64,000 nucleotides of DNA from an uncultured Lachnospiraceae bacterium (GTDB taxonomy: Bacteria > Bacillota > Clostridia > Lachnospirales > Lachnospiraceae): contig CAMWXE010000011.1 in assembly GCA_947178145.1 (NCBI GenBank), positions 18,557 through 82,556 on the forward strand, read 5' to 3'. The stretch's first letter is position 1. Each line of letters starts with the position of its first letter. The translations under genes were made by a program, and so were the position numbers. The notes beneath the pieces were generated by a model that was given only the letters and a program-made list of their open reading frames with translations, made no database searches and was not told the origin of the DNA. Positions 10,749 through 20,089 of the stretch are shown here, piece by piece.

Positions 10749-12604
10749 AACTCATTTCTGCCCCGCAGACCGTCTGCATACCAGAACACAATCTCCGCGA
10801 TGTGATGCAGGTCGCCTTCCCGGCTTCCTGCGCGCCATTGCCGCTTATATGCCATAAACCATCGCTCCATCCTGGACGCCAGCCCGAATGCCTTCTCTTC
10901 ATCCCAGGCTTCTCCGCGCTCCTTTGCCGCAAACATTGCACCTGTCTCGTTCCATATCTGTACCGCCTCACCTGCAAGGTCCAATGCTTCCACAAGGGGC
11001 CTTGCTTCCGGTTCCATGCTGACCACTGTCCGTTTGATCTGCTGTAAGAGTGCGCGAATCTTTTGATTTGCCTCCGCTGCAGCGCCTTTTTGTTCTACAG
11101 CCTTCGGCAGCAGACTATCCTTTTCCGGATCGTGGTGCAGCGCATATTTTTCATAGTATACGTTTGCCGCCCACCAGTCAAATATGCTGTGTTTTGAAAT
11201 CTGCGCCATCAGTCCTGCGATGGATCCAGAACTGTCCCCATATTCCAGATGCGAGATCTGCCTGTTCATCTCATCGAATTCAATTTCTTCCTGGTTCCAC
11301 GAAAAGCAGGCGCCGTAGATCATGCCCGGCACAGAAAATTCAGGATCATTGACATGTCCGCAATCGCCCCAGTCCGTATTCAGAATCCCCTCAGCCTGAT
11401 ATTTTCGGGCAAATCCGCACATTCTGGTAATGTTGCGATACGAGTTTTCGATCAGATTCACCCATTGGTTCCAGCCGCACACGCCAGGGCAGAGATACTG
11501 TCTGGCGCCAGCCTGCGCCATAAGGCGGCACTCCTCCTCCCTCTGCATGGGCGCATAGCCCCATGTCAGGCACAGTGTATTTTCCGGAAGCCTGCTGATA
11601 TATTCAGGATTCCTGCAGATAATGTCTCCAAAAAACTGCGGCTGTTTTCCGTGCGCTGTCAAAAATGTACACAACTCATTCACAAACTTGATGTACATCT
11701 CATGGGCACCCTCGCGCAGTGCTGTCTCCTTTGATTTTACGCTTCCCAGATCAAATGTTTCATCGGCACAGATGTTGAATTTGTCCGAAGAAAACAGCGC
11801 CCCGTACTCTGCAAGCATGCTCTTGATGAGTGGCAGCGTCCTCTCATCGGCAGTATTGACTGTGTGATGGCGCATTCTGTCCCAGAACGAAAACGGCTCC
11901 TTCCAGGAATCCTCACGCTCGCACAGATGACCATAGCTTTTCGTCGAGAGAAGCATATACAGATGACCAAAGCTTGCAAGCGCGGGAACCAGCTCGATAT
12001 GACGCTCCCGGCAGTAGCGGTCCAGTTCCAGAATATCCTCCGCCGTCAGCGGTGTTTCATCCCGCCACATTTCTGTTAAATCCCGGAACAAATACGTATG
12101 CTCCACATATAGCTGAAACTGGTTCACCTTATATCGGCTAATGCGGTCAACCATTCTTTTCAGGCCGGAGAGCTTCAACACACGCCCCCTCGTCTCGTCA
12201 AAGAAATACCCGCGGCATTTGATATCCGGCACATCTGCTATCTCCGCACATGCAATCATGCCGCCGCACTGCGCTGCAATCTGGCTTAGTGTCTGCACGC
12301 CGTAGAGCACGGCCGCGCCGTCGCCGCCCGCGATCACAATTCCCTTTTCTGTCACGGAAAGATGATACTCCTGTTCACCAAGACCAGAATCAGTCGTCAG
12401 GAAGATATCCCCCTCCCGACATGCGCCCTTTGTCACCGCGCACTCAATCCCGGTGCTCTTTTTCAGATTCTCCTGCAGAATGGATGCATAGACCATTCCA
12501 TATTCTCCTGCCGTATTGCCGATTGTAATCATGCTGTTCCAGCCAAGCTCATAAAATCCTTGTTTTTGTTCTATCTGTTTGGGTTTTGGCAGCAATTCCA
12601 TCAT
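10745..12604 (-). CDS. GH20-like beta-N-acetylhexosaminidase
   Basis: GYFFDETRGRVLKLSGLKRMVDRISRYKVNQFQLYVEHTYLF, LVPALASFGHLYML, FNICADETFDLG (GH20 D-E pair). Confidence 0.88.
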   Translation of the reverse strand: MMELLPKPKQIEQKQGFYELGWNSMITIGNTAGEYGMVYASILQENLKKSTGIECAVTKGACREGDIFLTTDSGLGEQEYHLSVTEKGIVIAGGDGAAVLYGVQTLSQIAAQCGGMIACAEIADVPDIKCRGYFFDETRGRVLKLSGLKRMVDRISRYKVNQFQLYVEHTYLFRDLTEMWRDETPLTAEDILELDRYCRERHIELVPALASFGHLYMLLSTKSYGHLCEREDSWKEPFSFWDRMRHHTVNTADERTLPLIKSMLAEYGALFSSDKFNICADETFDLGSVKSKETALREGAHEMYIKFVNELCTFLTAHGKQPQFFGDIICRNPEYISRLPENTLCLTWGYAPMQREEECRLMAQAGARQYLCPGVCGWNQWVNLIENSYRNITRMCGFARKYQAEGILNTDWGDCGHVNDPEFSVPGMIYGACFSWNQEEIEFDEMNRQISHLEYGDSSGSIAGLMAQISKHSIFDWWAANVYYEKYALHHDPEKDSLLPKAVEQKGAAAEANQKIRALLQQIKRTVVSMEPEARPLVEALDLAGEAVQIWNETGAMFAAKERGEAWDEEKAFGLASRMERWFMAYKRQWRAGSREGDLHHIAEIVFWYADGLRGRNEF

Positions 12605-12613
12605 ACACCCTCC

Positions 12614-14755
12614 CTATCCTATCTCAATCTCTAATGTTTCGACTGTCTTTCCCGTCAGCTGCGCACTGCGCGGATCGGGCTGCATTCCTCCCACATAAAT
12701 CACACAGCGTCCTTTTTGCAGCGTTTTCTCTCCTTTTTCATTGTAGAGCGTAAACGCATCGGGAGACAGATGAATCGTAACCGTTCGCTCCTCCCCCGCC
12801 TTTAGCGGCAGTTTCACAATGTGCCTGAGCTGTCCGTGCGGCATGTTCGAATGTGCTGCACGCACATACACCTGCACTGTCTCTGTCGCGTCCACCGCCC
12901 CCACATTCTTTACCGTCGTGCAAAAATCAACCCCATCTGCCGTCAATGTCTCCCCGGTCAGAAGCTGTGTGCCGCGATATGCAAACTCCGTGTAGGACAG
13001 GCCATATCCAAACGGATACAGTGCCTCCTGCTGCATATAGCGATAGGTTCTGCCGGCCATCGCATAATCCTCAAAAGCGGGGAGTTCCTCCGTCGTCCGG
13101 TAGAAAGTGACTGGCAGCTTCCCCTCCGGCACTGCGTCCCCGAACAGCAGCTGCGCTATCGCCCTGCCGCCTCTCGCGCCCGGATACCATCCTTGCAGGA
13201 CTGCATCCAGATGCGTGTCTGCCCATGTGACTGCATGCGCGCCTCCCGACAGCAGAATCAGTATCATAGGCTTTCCGCTGTCTTTTGCGATCTCCAGCAG
13301 CTCCTGCTGTACACCAGGCAGATTCAGGTCTGGTTTATCACCGCTTCCGTACTCATTTCCTGCATCTCCCTGCTCGCCTTCCACGCTGGCGTCCAGCCCC
13401 ATGACAGCGATCACGATGTCGCTCTCGCTGCATACCTGGCGAACCTCCGCCGCGCGGTCATTGGCCTGTGCCAGTCTGGTCGTCCGGTCTTTGTACAGGT
13501 GTCCTCCCTCAGAATAAAGAACACGCACACTGTCCCCGACGTAATCCTGAATTCCCTCGAGCACTGTGATATAGCGCGCGGATGTCCCCTCATAATTGCC
13601 GACCAGAGCGCGTCTGTTGTTCGCATTTGGTCCAATTACGCCGATCGTCTTTATCCTGGATTTGTCAAGCGGCAGAATGTGATTTTCATTTTTTAGAAGA
13701 ACGACGGAACGCCTTGCTACCTCCTCATTCAGCTCCTGCATTTCTCTGGAATCGACCACGCGAAACGGAATGTTATCGTACGGATTGTCTCCCTTCTGGT
13801 CAAAGACTCCCAGTTTCATTCTCGCTGTAAAGAGATTGACAACAGCCTCATCGATGCGCGCCTCGTCAACCAGTCCTTCCCTGGCAGCCTGCACCAGAAA
13901 CGCAAACGTCTTTCCGCAGTTTAAATCACATCCGTTATTCATTGCCATCGCTGCCGTATCGGCCGGCGTCGAGGTGACATGGTGTCTCAGGTGAAAATCG
14001 TCAAGCGCCCCGCAGTCAGAGACCACATGCCCTTCAAATCCCCATTCCTCCCGGAGTATGTCAATCAGCAGTCTGCGGTTTCCGCAGCACGGCACACCGT
14101 CAAGCCTGTTATAGGCTCCCATGACTGCCTCCACCTTCGCCTCCTTCACGCAGGCCTCAAATGCCGGAAGATAGGTCTCCCGCAAATCCTGCTCACTGAC
14201 GCATGCATCAAACTCATGCCGCACTTCTTCAGGTCCGCTGTGTACTGCCATGTGTTTTGCACACGCCGCTGTCTTGAGATAATTCTCGTCATGCCCCTGC
14301 AGCCCTTCAATATAGCGCACTCCCAGGCGGCCAGACAGATAAGGGTCCTCCCCGAACGTCTCCTGTCCCCGCCCCCAGCGCGGGTCCCTGAAAATGTTGA
14401 CATTGGGTGCCCAGAAGGTCAGTCCTTTGTATATATCTGTGTCTTTTCCCGCCTGCTGCATGTTGAACTTCGCCCTCGCCTCGGTGGAAACCGCATCGCC
14501 CACTTTTTCCATGAGATCCTCGTCAAATGTCGCAGCCATGCCAATCGCCTGCGGAAAAACAGTTGCCGTCCCGGCTCTGGCAACACCGTGCAATGCCTCA
14601 TTCCACCAGTTATATGCCTTGATTCCAAGGCGCTCTATCGCCGGTGAGCGGTGAAGCGTCTGCGCCACCTTCTCTTCCAGTGTCATCTGTCTGACCAGTT
14701 CCCACGCACGCTCACGGTATGATGTTAACATTTCCTTGTTTTGATTCAGTTCCAT
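12614..14755 (-). CDS. GH3 family beta-glycosidase
   Basis: MTLEEKVAQTLHRSPAIERLGIKAYNWWNEALHGVARAG, FWAPNVNIFRDPRWGRGQETFGEDPYLSGRLG, GHVVSDCGALDD. Start placed at MELNQNKE (14755), preceded by GGAGGACAATTT. Confidence 0.95.
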   Translation of the reverse strand: MELNQNKEMLTSYRERAWELVRQMTLEEKVAQTLHRSPAIERLGIKAYNWWNEALHGVARAGTATVFPQAIGMAATFDEDLMEKVGDAVSTEARAKFNMQQAGKDTDIYKGLTFWAPNVNIFRDPRWGRGQETFGEDPYLSGRLGVRYIEGLQGHDENYLKTAACAKHMAVHSGPEEVRHEFDACVSEQDLRETYLPAFEACVKEAKVEAVMGAYNRLDGVPCCGNRRLLIDILREEWGFEGHVVSDCGALDDFHLRHHVTSTPADTAAMAMNNGCDLNCGKTFAFLVQAAREGLVDEARIDEAVVNLFTARMKLGVFDQKGDNPYDNIPFRVVDSREMQELNEEVARRSVVLLKNENHILPLDKSRIKTIGVIGPNANNRRALVGNYEGTSARYITVLEGIQDYVGDSVRVLYSEGGHLYKDRTTRLAQANDRAAEVRQVCSESDIVIAVMGLDASVEGEQGDAGNEYGSGDKPDLNLPGVQQELLEIAKDSGKPMILILLSGGAHAVTWADTHLDAVLQGWYPGARGGRAIAQLLFGDAVPEGKLPVTFYRTTEELPAFEDYAMAGRTYRYMQQEALYPFGYGLSYTEFAYRGTQLLTGETLTADGVDFCTTVKNVGAVDATETVQVYVRAAHSNMPHGQLRHIVKLPLKAGEERTVTIHLSPDAFTLYNEKGEKTLQKGRCVIYVGGMQPDPRSAQLTGKTVETLEIEIG

Positions 14756-14960
14756 AAATTGTCCTCCTGAAAAGAGATTTGTAAAATATGACAAGAAACC
14801 ATATTGAATGTAACCAAACTACTTTACATATTGTTAATCACACTATAGCAATTTACTTTACATTTTGCAAGCAGAATTTGTAACGGATTCCAATTCTTTA
14901 GTGAATTTGATGTGACTGTTCACTCCGTTCCAGTAACAATTTGATAACTGTCCTGTCATT

Positions 14961-17348
14961 CTATCCCGTGATAAAAGATACCATCCCCAGATCCTTTTCC
15001 TGAAGCCTCCGCAGATTCTCCTCCAGCGAGCCTTCACACAGTTCCAATGCGTAACAGAATCCCCCGCAGCCGGACAAATCCATCCTGAAATTCGTCTCCC
15101 ACGTATTGTTCATAATCCAGCTGTATGCAGGCCGATGGTTATTCTGCTCCTTATTGTCACACAGCAGAATCGGATGGTGCTGCAGCTGCCCCATATAAAT
15201 CAATGGCGTGTCAAAAGTGTTGACCAATATCCCTTCCGTTCCCTTCTGGTACAGCAGGCCATCGTCTGCCATATAATATTCCATATTGCTTCCCGGAAGC
15301 TGGTCAATCCCCGGGCGCATTGCCACGCCGCCATTGTGAATATACAACGCGCTGTCCGGCAAATTCAGGGCAAGCGGCAGATAGACACTCTCGATGTCCT
15401 CACTCAGCGTTTTGGCAATCTGGTAAGTGAACTCAATGCGCGGCATCTTCCTGTACATTTTTATGATAATACTGCTATGCCGGGTCCCTTTCAGTGCAAA
15501 TACCAGTTCTATCCGGTCAAACACCGCGCCGTGATCCAATATCCTGACATCCCGCAGCGTCCCCTGATGCTGTTCTGCATGGAGCCCTCTGATATTGCGT
15601 CCCAACAGGCGGCGCTCCTCATAGATTCCGTTTCGGATCTCTGTACATTCATAGATTGGCGTAAAAAATTTCTCAAAACCGTCCCTGAGCAGCTCTGTTT
15701 TGTCCTTTTTATTCCGGAACGATAAAATCCCTTTCCCAATCTGATACCGGATACAGAACCAGTCATTTTCCAGGCAGTACGGAAGCTGGCAGGATTCCCT
15801 GTCGTAGTCGTTCACAATATCCCGCACCCGTTCTGCGCCCACCCAGGCTGTGCGGGTGTACAGCTTCTGTGACGGCGCCGCCTGCTCCTCATACGAAAAA
15901 AGTTTTTCCTCCCCAGGCTCAAATTCTGCCAGAAAGCTCACCATAACGCCCCTTGGATGTGCACAGAGCTGTGCTCCCAGCACTTGCCCCGTCTTCAAAT
16001 CTGTCACTTTCACACTTGGCAGAGAGAGCGTCTCCACATAAAATTCTACCGGAAATACCCCTTTTCTGCTGCTCATGGAAACCGCCTTTACCTGACCGCT
16101 CGTATTGTAATAGCGCAGAATATCCCCCAGCAGGTGACACTGCTCACTCCTGCGCATCGCACCCGCCTCATGTGTCCTGGAAGCGTAGCTGGTCTTGCGA
16201 ATGTCGAGGTTTGTCACCATCGTGTCATAGGGATTTGTAATCGTGGCGGAATGTCCCCATGTGTGCTCCGCATAGAGCAGGGCGCTCTCCTCCCCCGCTT
16301 CTTTCAGGGCTTCGTTGCAGTGCCCTGTCTTTTCCTCCAGACGGTCGCAGATGTGCGAAATGCGCAGCCCTTCTTTGTAGTGCTTGACCGCATACGGAGT
16401 ACTTCCCACGCCGTTTCCCCACCAGTCATTGATGCTGCCGCGGTACGCCGGCGCGTCCGACGTCTTTTCCCGAATCAGGTCATACAGCTCCTGCAGCGTC
16501 ACCATCCGCAGTGTCACTTCCTCCCCAAAACGCTCGTTGAAAGCGTTTACCACAGCAATGATATCAGGATTGGCCGGCGCATTGTCGGAAAACACACCGC
16601 TGACACTGGTAATATAAAAATCATAAGGATATCCACTCTGCTCATACTCCGCAATGCTTTCTTCGAGCTTTTCGTGCAGGGCTTCCAGCGCAGACGTATT
16701 TCTGTCGCTGCCAAAATAGCTCTCCGTCATGTAGTTGACATTCCTGTTGAACACAATGCCCAGCGCATTTCCCAGGTTATAGTGCTCCCCGCTCCACACC
16801 AGAATCCTGCTGCCATTTTCACTTTCCCAGAAGTAGGGCTTCTGATTCTGGTACAGAGGGTACATTCCATGATGGGTATGGATATTCGTGAATAGAAATG
16901 CGACGCCGTTTTTGATCAGCACGTCCCTTGCACCCATGGAAATTCCGTTGATGTCCGCATTCATTGCCGTCTTTACAGGAAAGCCCTCCCCGGTAAATAA
17001 TCTCTGCATCTTAGCGGTCCTGCGGTCAAGCATCCTGACATCCACCAGATCATTAAAATTCAGATAAGTCGCTGAAATACCGATATTTCCCTTTTTTACC
17101 AGATGGAAAAAATCTGCTTTTTCCGTCGTGGAAGCCGTCTTGAGAAACTGCTCGACGCAGTAGTATGTCTCACAGTTCCACTTAAAATCCCTTTCTGCAG
17201 TGTTCTGCGCATATCCGTTTTTGACCATTGCGATCACATTTCGGATATTATTCACCTGATTGTAGATAATCTGCTCCTGTAAATCCGTATACCCTACGTC
17301 GGTGTGCGAATGGTGTATGATGTACACCTGTCTGATTTGTTTTCCCAT
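14961..17348 (-). CDS. divergent GH38-like (alpha-mannosidase superfamily) protein
   Basis: N-terminal IHHSHTDVGYTDLQEQIIYNQVNNI matches the HxHxDxG metal-site pattern of GH38-like proteins; AEHTWGHSATITNPYDT; no close match to the GH38 protein at 1592-4684. Confidence 0.7.
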   Translation of the reverse strand: MGKQIRQVYIIHHSHTDVGYTDLQEQIIYNQVNNIRNVIAMVKNGYAQNTAERDFKWNCETYYCVEQFLKTASTTEKADFFHLVKKGNIGISATYLNFNDLVDVRMLDRRTAKMQRLFTGEGFPVKTAMNADINGISMGARDVLIKNGVAFLFTNIHTHHGMYPLYQNQKPYFWESENGSRILVWSGEHYNLGNALGIVFNRNVNYMTESYFGSDRNTSALEALHEKLEESIAEYEQSGYPYDFYITSVSGVFSDNAPANPDIIAVVNAFNERFGEEVTLRMVTLQELYDLIREKTSDAPAYRGSINDWWGNGVGSTPYAVKHYKEGLRISHICDRLEEKTGHCNEALKEAGEESALLYAEHTWGHSATITNPYDTMVTNLDIRKTSYASRTHEAGAMRRSEQCHLLGDILRYYNTSGQVKAVSMSSRKGVFPVEFYVETLSLPSVKVTDLKTGQVLGAQLCAHPRGVMVSFLAEFEPGEEKLFSYEEQAAPSQKLYTRTAWVGAERVRDIVNDYDRESCQLPYCLENDWFCIRYQIGKGILSFRNKKDKTELLRDGFEKFFTPIYECTEIRNGIYEERRLLGRNIRGLHAEQHQGTLRDVRILDHGAVFDRIELVFALKGTRHSSIIIKMYRKMPRIEFTYQIAKTLSEDIESVYLPLALNLPDSALYIHNGGVAMRPGIDQLPGSNMEYYMADDGLLYQKGTEGILVNTFDTPLIYMGQLQHHPILLCDNKEQNNHRPAYSWIMNNTWETNFRMDLSGCGGFCYALELCEGSLEENLRRLQEKDLGMVSFITG

Positions 17349-17488
17349 ACATAATCCTCCCTGTTATTGGCGTACCATCAATGGCATTGTATGCGCCAAA
17401 GCATGGTACCTCTTTATTCTGTCATCATACATAAGGCCGTTTTAATTGTCAATACATAAAATTAATTTTTAAAATTTGTCTTTACATA

Positions 17489-17517
17489 TTTACTTTTTCC
17501 CACTGACGCGCTATAAT
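17489..17517 (+). promoter_or_regulatory. promoter of GntR-manA operon
   Basis: TTTACT (17489-17494), 17-nt spacer, TATAAT (17512-17517). Confidence 0.5.
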
Positions 17518-17538
17518 AAAAAACTGTTTAGAATTGAC

Positions 17539-17553
17539 TTGTCAGTTTGACAA
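17539..17553. promoter_or_regulatory. candidate GntR operator TTGTCA-GTT-TGACAA
   Basis: Perfect 6-bp inverted repeat with 3-nt spacer just upstream of the GntR start codon and downstream of the -10. Confidence 0.5.
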
Positions 17554-17579
17554 TAAATTTACCATGGAGGGATACAGTC

Positions 17580-18299
17580 ATGCAGTCACGTTATCTTCAA
17601 ATCGCAGACCAGATACGAAGCCAGATTGCCGGCGGTGAATATGCTCTGGGAGACCAGATCCCCACAGAATATGAGCTCGCAAGGCAGCTGGATGTCAGTC
17701 GCCCTACAGTGCGTCAGGCGCTGGATTTGCTGACCCGGGAAGGGCGGCTGGTGCGGATCAAGGGCAGCGGCACATTTGTCGCCCAGCCCAAACTGGTTCA
17801 TGAATCCACCAGCTTTGTGACCGGTTACAGGGAAGAAAGCCGAAAGAAAAACCGCACCCTGCACACGAAAGTAGTCTGCCTTGAGACACAGCACGCCGGC
17901 GATCAGGTTCGAAATGCTCTCAATCTGCATGCCGACGCGACCGTCACCCGGCTGACACGCATACGGCATCTCGAAAACATGTACGACAATGCACCTGTTG
18001 TATATACAACCTTATATGTGCCGACAAAGCTCTTTCCCGAAATGCCCCAGTTAGACTTCACGAACACCTCTTTTTATGATGCGCTGGACAGCAGACAGCT
18101 ATCGGTCGTCCACGCTTCCCGCAGGCTGGAAATTGTCATGCCTCCCGCTGAAGTCGCAGCGGGTCTCGGGATTACTCCTTTTGAGCCCGCAGCCTATATC
18201 ACTTCCCTCGGCTATACGAAGGAGAAACTTGCCGTGGAATACACAGAGAGCTATTACCCGGCAAGCCGGAGCAGTTTTCAGATCGAAATCAACCGCTAA
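17580..18299 (+). CDS. GntR-family regulator with UTRA domain
   Basis: MQSRYLQIADQIRSQIAGGEYALGDQIPTEYELARQLDVSRPTVRQALDLLTREGRLVRIKGSGTFV; UTRA-like C-terminus. ATG at 17580 preceded by GGAGGG. Confidence 0.95.
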   Translation: MQSRYLQIADQIRSQIAGGEYALGDQIPTEYELARQLDVSRPTVRQALDLLTREGRLVRIKGSGTFVAQPKLVHESTSFVTGYREESRKKNRTLHTKVVCLETQHAGDQVRNALNLHADATVTRLTRIRHLENMYDNAPVVYTTLYVPTKLFPEMPQLDFTNTSFYDALDSRQLSVVHASRRLEIVMPPAEVAAGLGITPFEPAAYITSLGYTKEKLAVEYTESYYPASRSSFQIEINR

Positions 18300-18314
18300 A
18301 CTGGAGGTGTTTTT

Positions 18315-20054
18315 ATGGAGTCAACAAGTACATTTCGCCGTTTTCCTTCTATTAAAATAAGCGGTCACGACAATGCCGCTGCCACAGACTGCAGCGCGAT
18401 TCGGGCACGATTGTCTGACCGCTGCCAGAATCGCAAAAAAACGGTTCTTGTAGCAGAGTGTTATCCCGGTGTCAACCAGGAAGAACTGCGGACACTGCTC
18501 ACTTTTCCGCAGACAGACACGGTCATTCACAGCGATGATCTGGCACTGCTGCCTGGGGAAATCGACGCGCAGATTGATCGGGATATCACTGACGATCCGG
18601 TATTTGGAATTATGACAACCAGACGGCTGGAGGAATTCTATCCCCTGGAAAATCTCAAAGAGGCTCGCCGCCGGATTGACAGTGCCCGCTCTGGCATCGT
18701 ACTGGTATACGGTGTGGGTGCCTCTCTGGTGTGCGACGGTGATATCTGCATTCTGGCAGACATCACGCGCTGGGAAATCCAGCTGCGCTACCGCCGCGGA
18801 CTGTCCAACTGGCGAACCACACATACCAATCTTCCACGCAATGAAAAATATAAAAGAGGATTTTTTGCCGAATGGCGCTGGGCGGACCGCATCAAGGACA
18901 GGCTAATCCCCAAGATTGACTTTTACCTGGATATGACAACAGAGCAGGCTCCCGGCATGGTCTGCGGCGAAGCGTACCGCGATGCCTTAGGACAGGCTGC
19001 CAGACAGCCCTTCCGCATGGTTCCCTATTTTGATCCCGGCGTCTGGGGCGGCGACTGGATGAAAACGCATTTTGCCTTGCCGGAAAATGGCAGCAACTAC
19101 GCGTGGAGCTTTGACGGCGTACCGGAGGAAAACAGTCTGTTGTTGGATTTTAATGGGACAATGATTCAGACACCTGCGTTGAATCTGATCTATTCCTATC
19201 CCCGTCAACTGCTGGGCGACCGGGTTCACGCGCGCTTTGGAAAAGAGTTTCCGATTCGTTTCGATATGCTGGACACGATGAATGGGCAAAACCTGTCCCT
19301 GCAGGTTCACCCTCTGACAGAGTATATTCAACAGAACTTTAATATGCACTACACGCAGGATGAAAGCTACTACCTGCTGGACGCACAGGGAGATGACGCA
19401 TGTGTCTATCTTGGCATTCGGACAGGGACGGACGCACAAGCCATGATACAGGCTCTGACAGAAGCTCAGAATGGAGACAAACCATTTCCCGCAGAAGAAT
19501 TCGTCAACCGCATTCCTGTGAAGAAACACGACCATCTGCTGATCCCTGCCGGAACGGTCCACTGCTCCGGCGCTAACACGATGGTGTTGGAAATCAGCGC
19601 CACGCCCTACATTTTCACGTTCAAATTGTGGGACTGGGGGCGGCTGGATCTTGACGGCAGGCCCAGACCAATCCATCTGGACCATGGGGCAGCCAATATA
19701 CAATGGTATCGCAATACAGAGTGGGTGAACGAAAACCTTGTGAACGCTGTCACTACTGTATATGAAAGCGAACAGGGTACCGTGGAACGCACTGGGCTGC
19801 ACGAGCGGGAATTTCTGGATACATACCGCGCCAGCACAGCAGCAGAACTTCCAATCCTGCGAAATGGCAGCGTTCACATGCTGAATCTGGTGGAGGGCGG
19901 ACGCGCTGTGCTTGTCAGCGAGGATGGCTATTTTGCGCCCATGGAACTACACTATGCGGAGACTTGCATCGTACCCGAAGCCGCCGGGGCCTATCGCATC
20001 TGTTCCCCTGACAAAGCACCGATTCGAATGATGATTGCCTGCGTCCGCGGTTAA
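18315..20054 (+). CDS. class I mannose-6-phosphate isomerase with long extra N-terminal domain
   Basis: C-terminal ~390 aa: GGDWMK, LSLQVHP, DESYYLLDA, HDHLLIPAGTVHCSGANTMVLEIS cupin-type PMI motifs; N-terminal ~190 aa not PMI. Confidence 0.85.
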   Translation: MESTSTFRRFPSIKISGHDNAAATDCSAIRARLSDRCQNRKKTVLVAECYPGVNQEELRTLLTFPQTDTVIHSDDLALLPGEIDAQIDRDITDDPVFGIMTTRRLEEFYPLENLKEARRRIDSARSGIVLVYGVGASLVCDGDICILADITRWEIQLRYRRGLSNWRTTHTNLPRNEKYKRGFFAEWRWADRIKDRLIPKIDFYLDMTTEQAPGMVCGEAYRDALGQAARQPFRMVPYFDPGVWGGDWMKTHFALPENGSNYAWSFDGVPEENSLLLDFNGTMIQTPALNLIYSYPRQLLGDRVHARFGKEFPIRFDMLDTMNGQNLSLQVHPLTEYIQQNFNMHYTQDESYYLLDAQGDDACVYLGIRTGTDAQAMIQALTEAQNGDKPFPAEEFVNRIPVKKHDHLLIPAGTVHCSGANTMVLEISATPYIFTFKLWDWGRLDLDGRPRPIHLDHGAANIQWYRNTEWVNENLVNAVTTVYESEQGTVERTGLHEREFLDTYRASTAAELPILRNGSVHMLNLVEGGRAVLVSEDGYFAPMELHYAETCIVPEAAGAYRICSPDKAPIRMMIACVRG

Positions 20055-20089
20055 ATGGCTTCTCACTGCAGCAACGCCCCACTCCTCGA

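Noticed and set aside
12821-13696. 291-aa plus ORF antisense to GH3
   Set aside because: Shadow ORF; the minus strand carries unambiguous GH3 motifs.
15957-16895. 312-aa plus-strand ORF antisense to the GH38-like gene
   Set aside because: Shadow ORF in high-GC3 coding DNA; composition (Cys/His/Arg-rich) is typical of antisense translation.
18987-19877. 296-aa minus ORF antisense to the PMI gene
   Set aside because: Shadow ORF over conserved PMI motifs.
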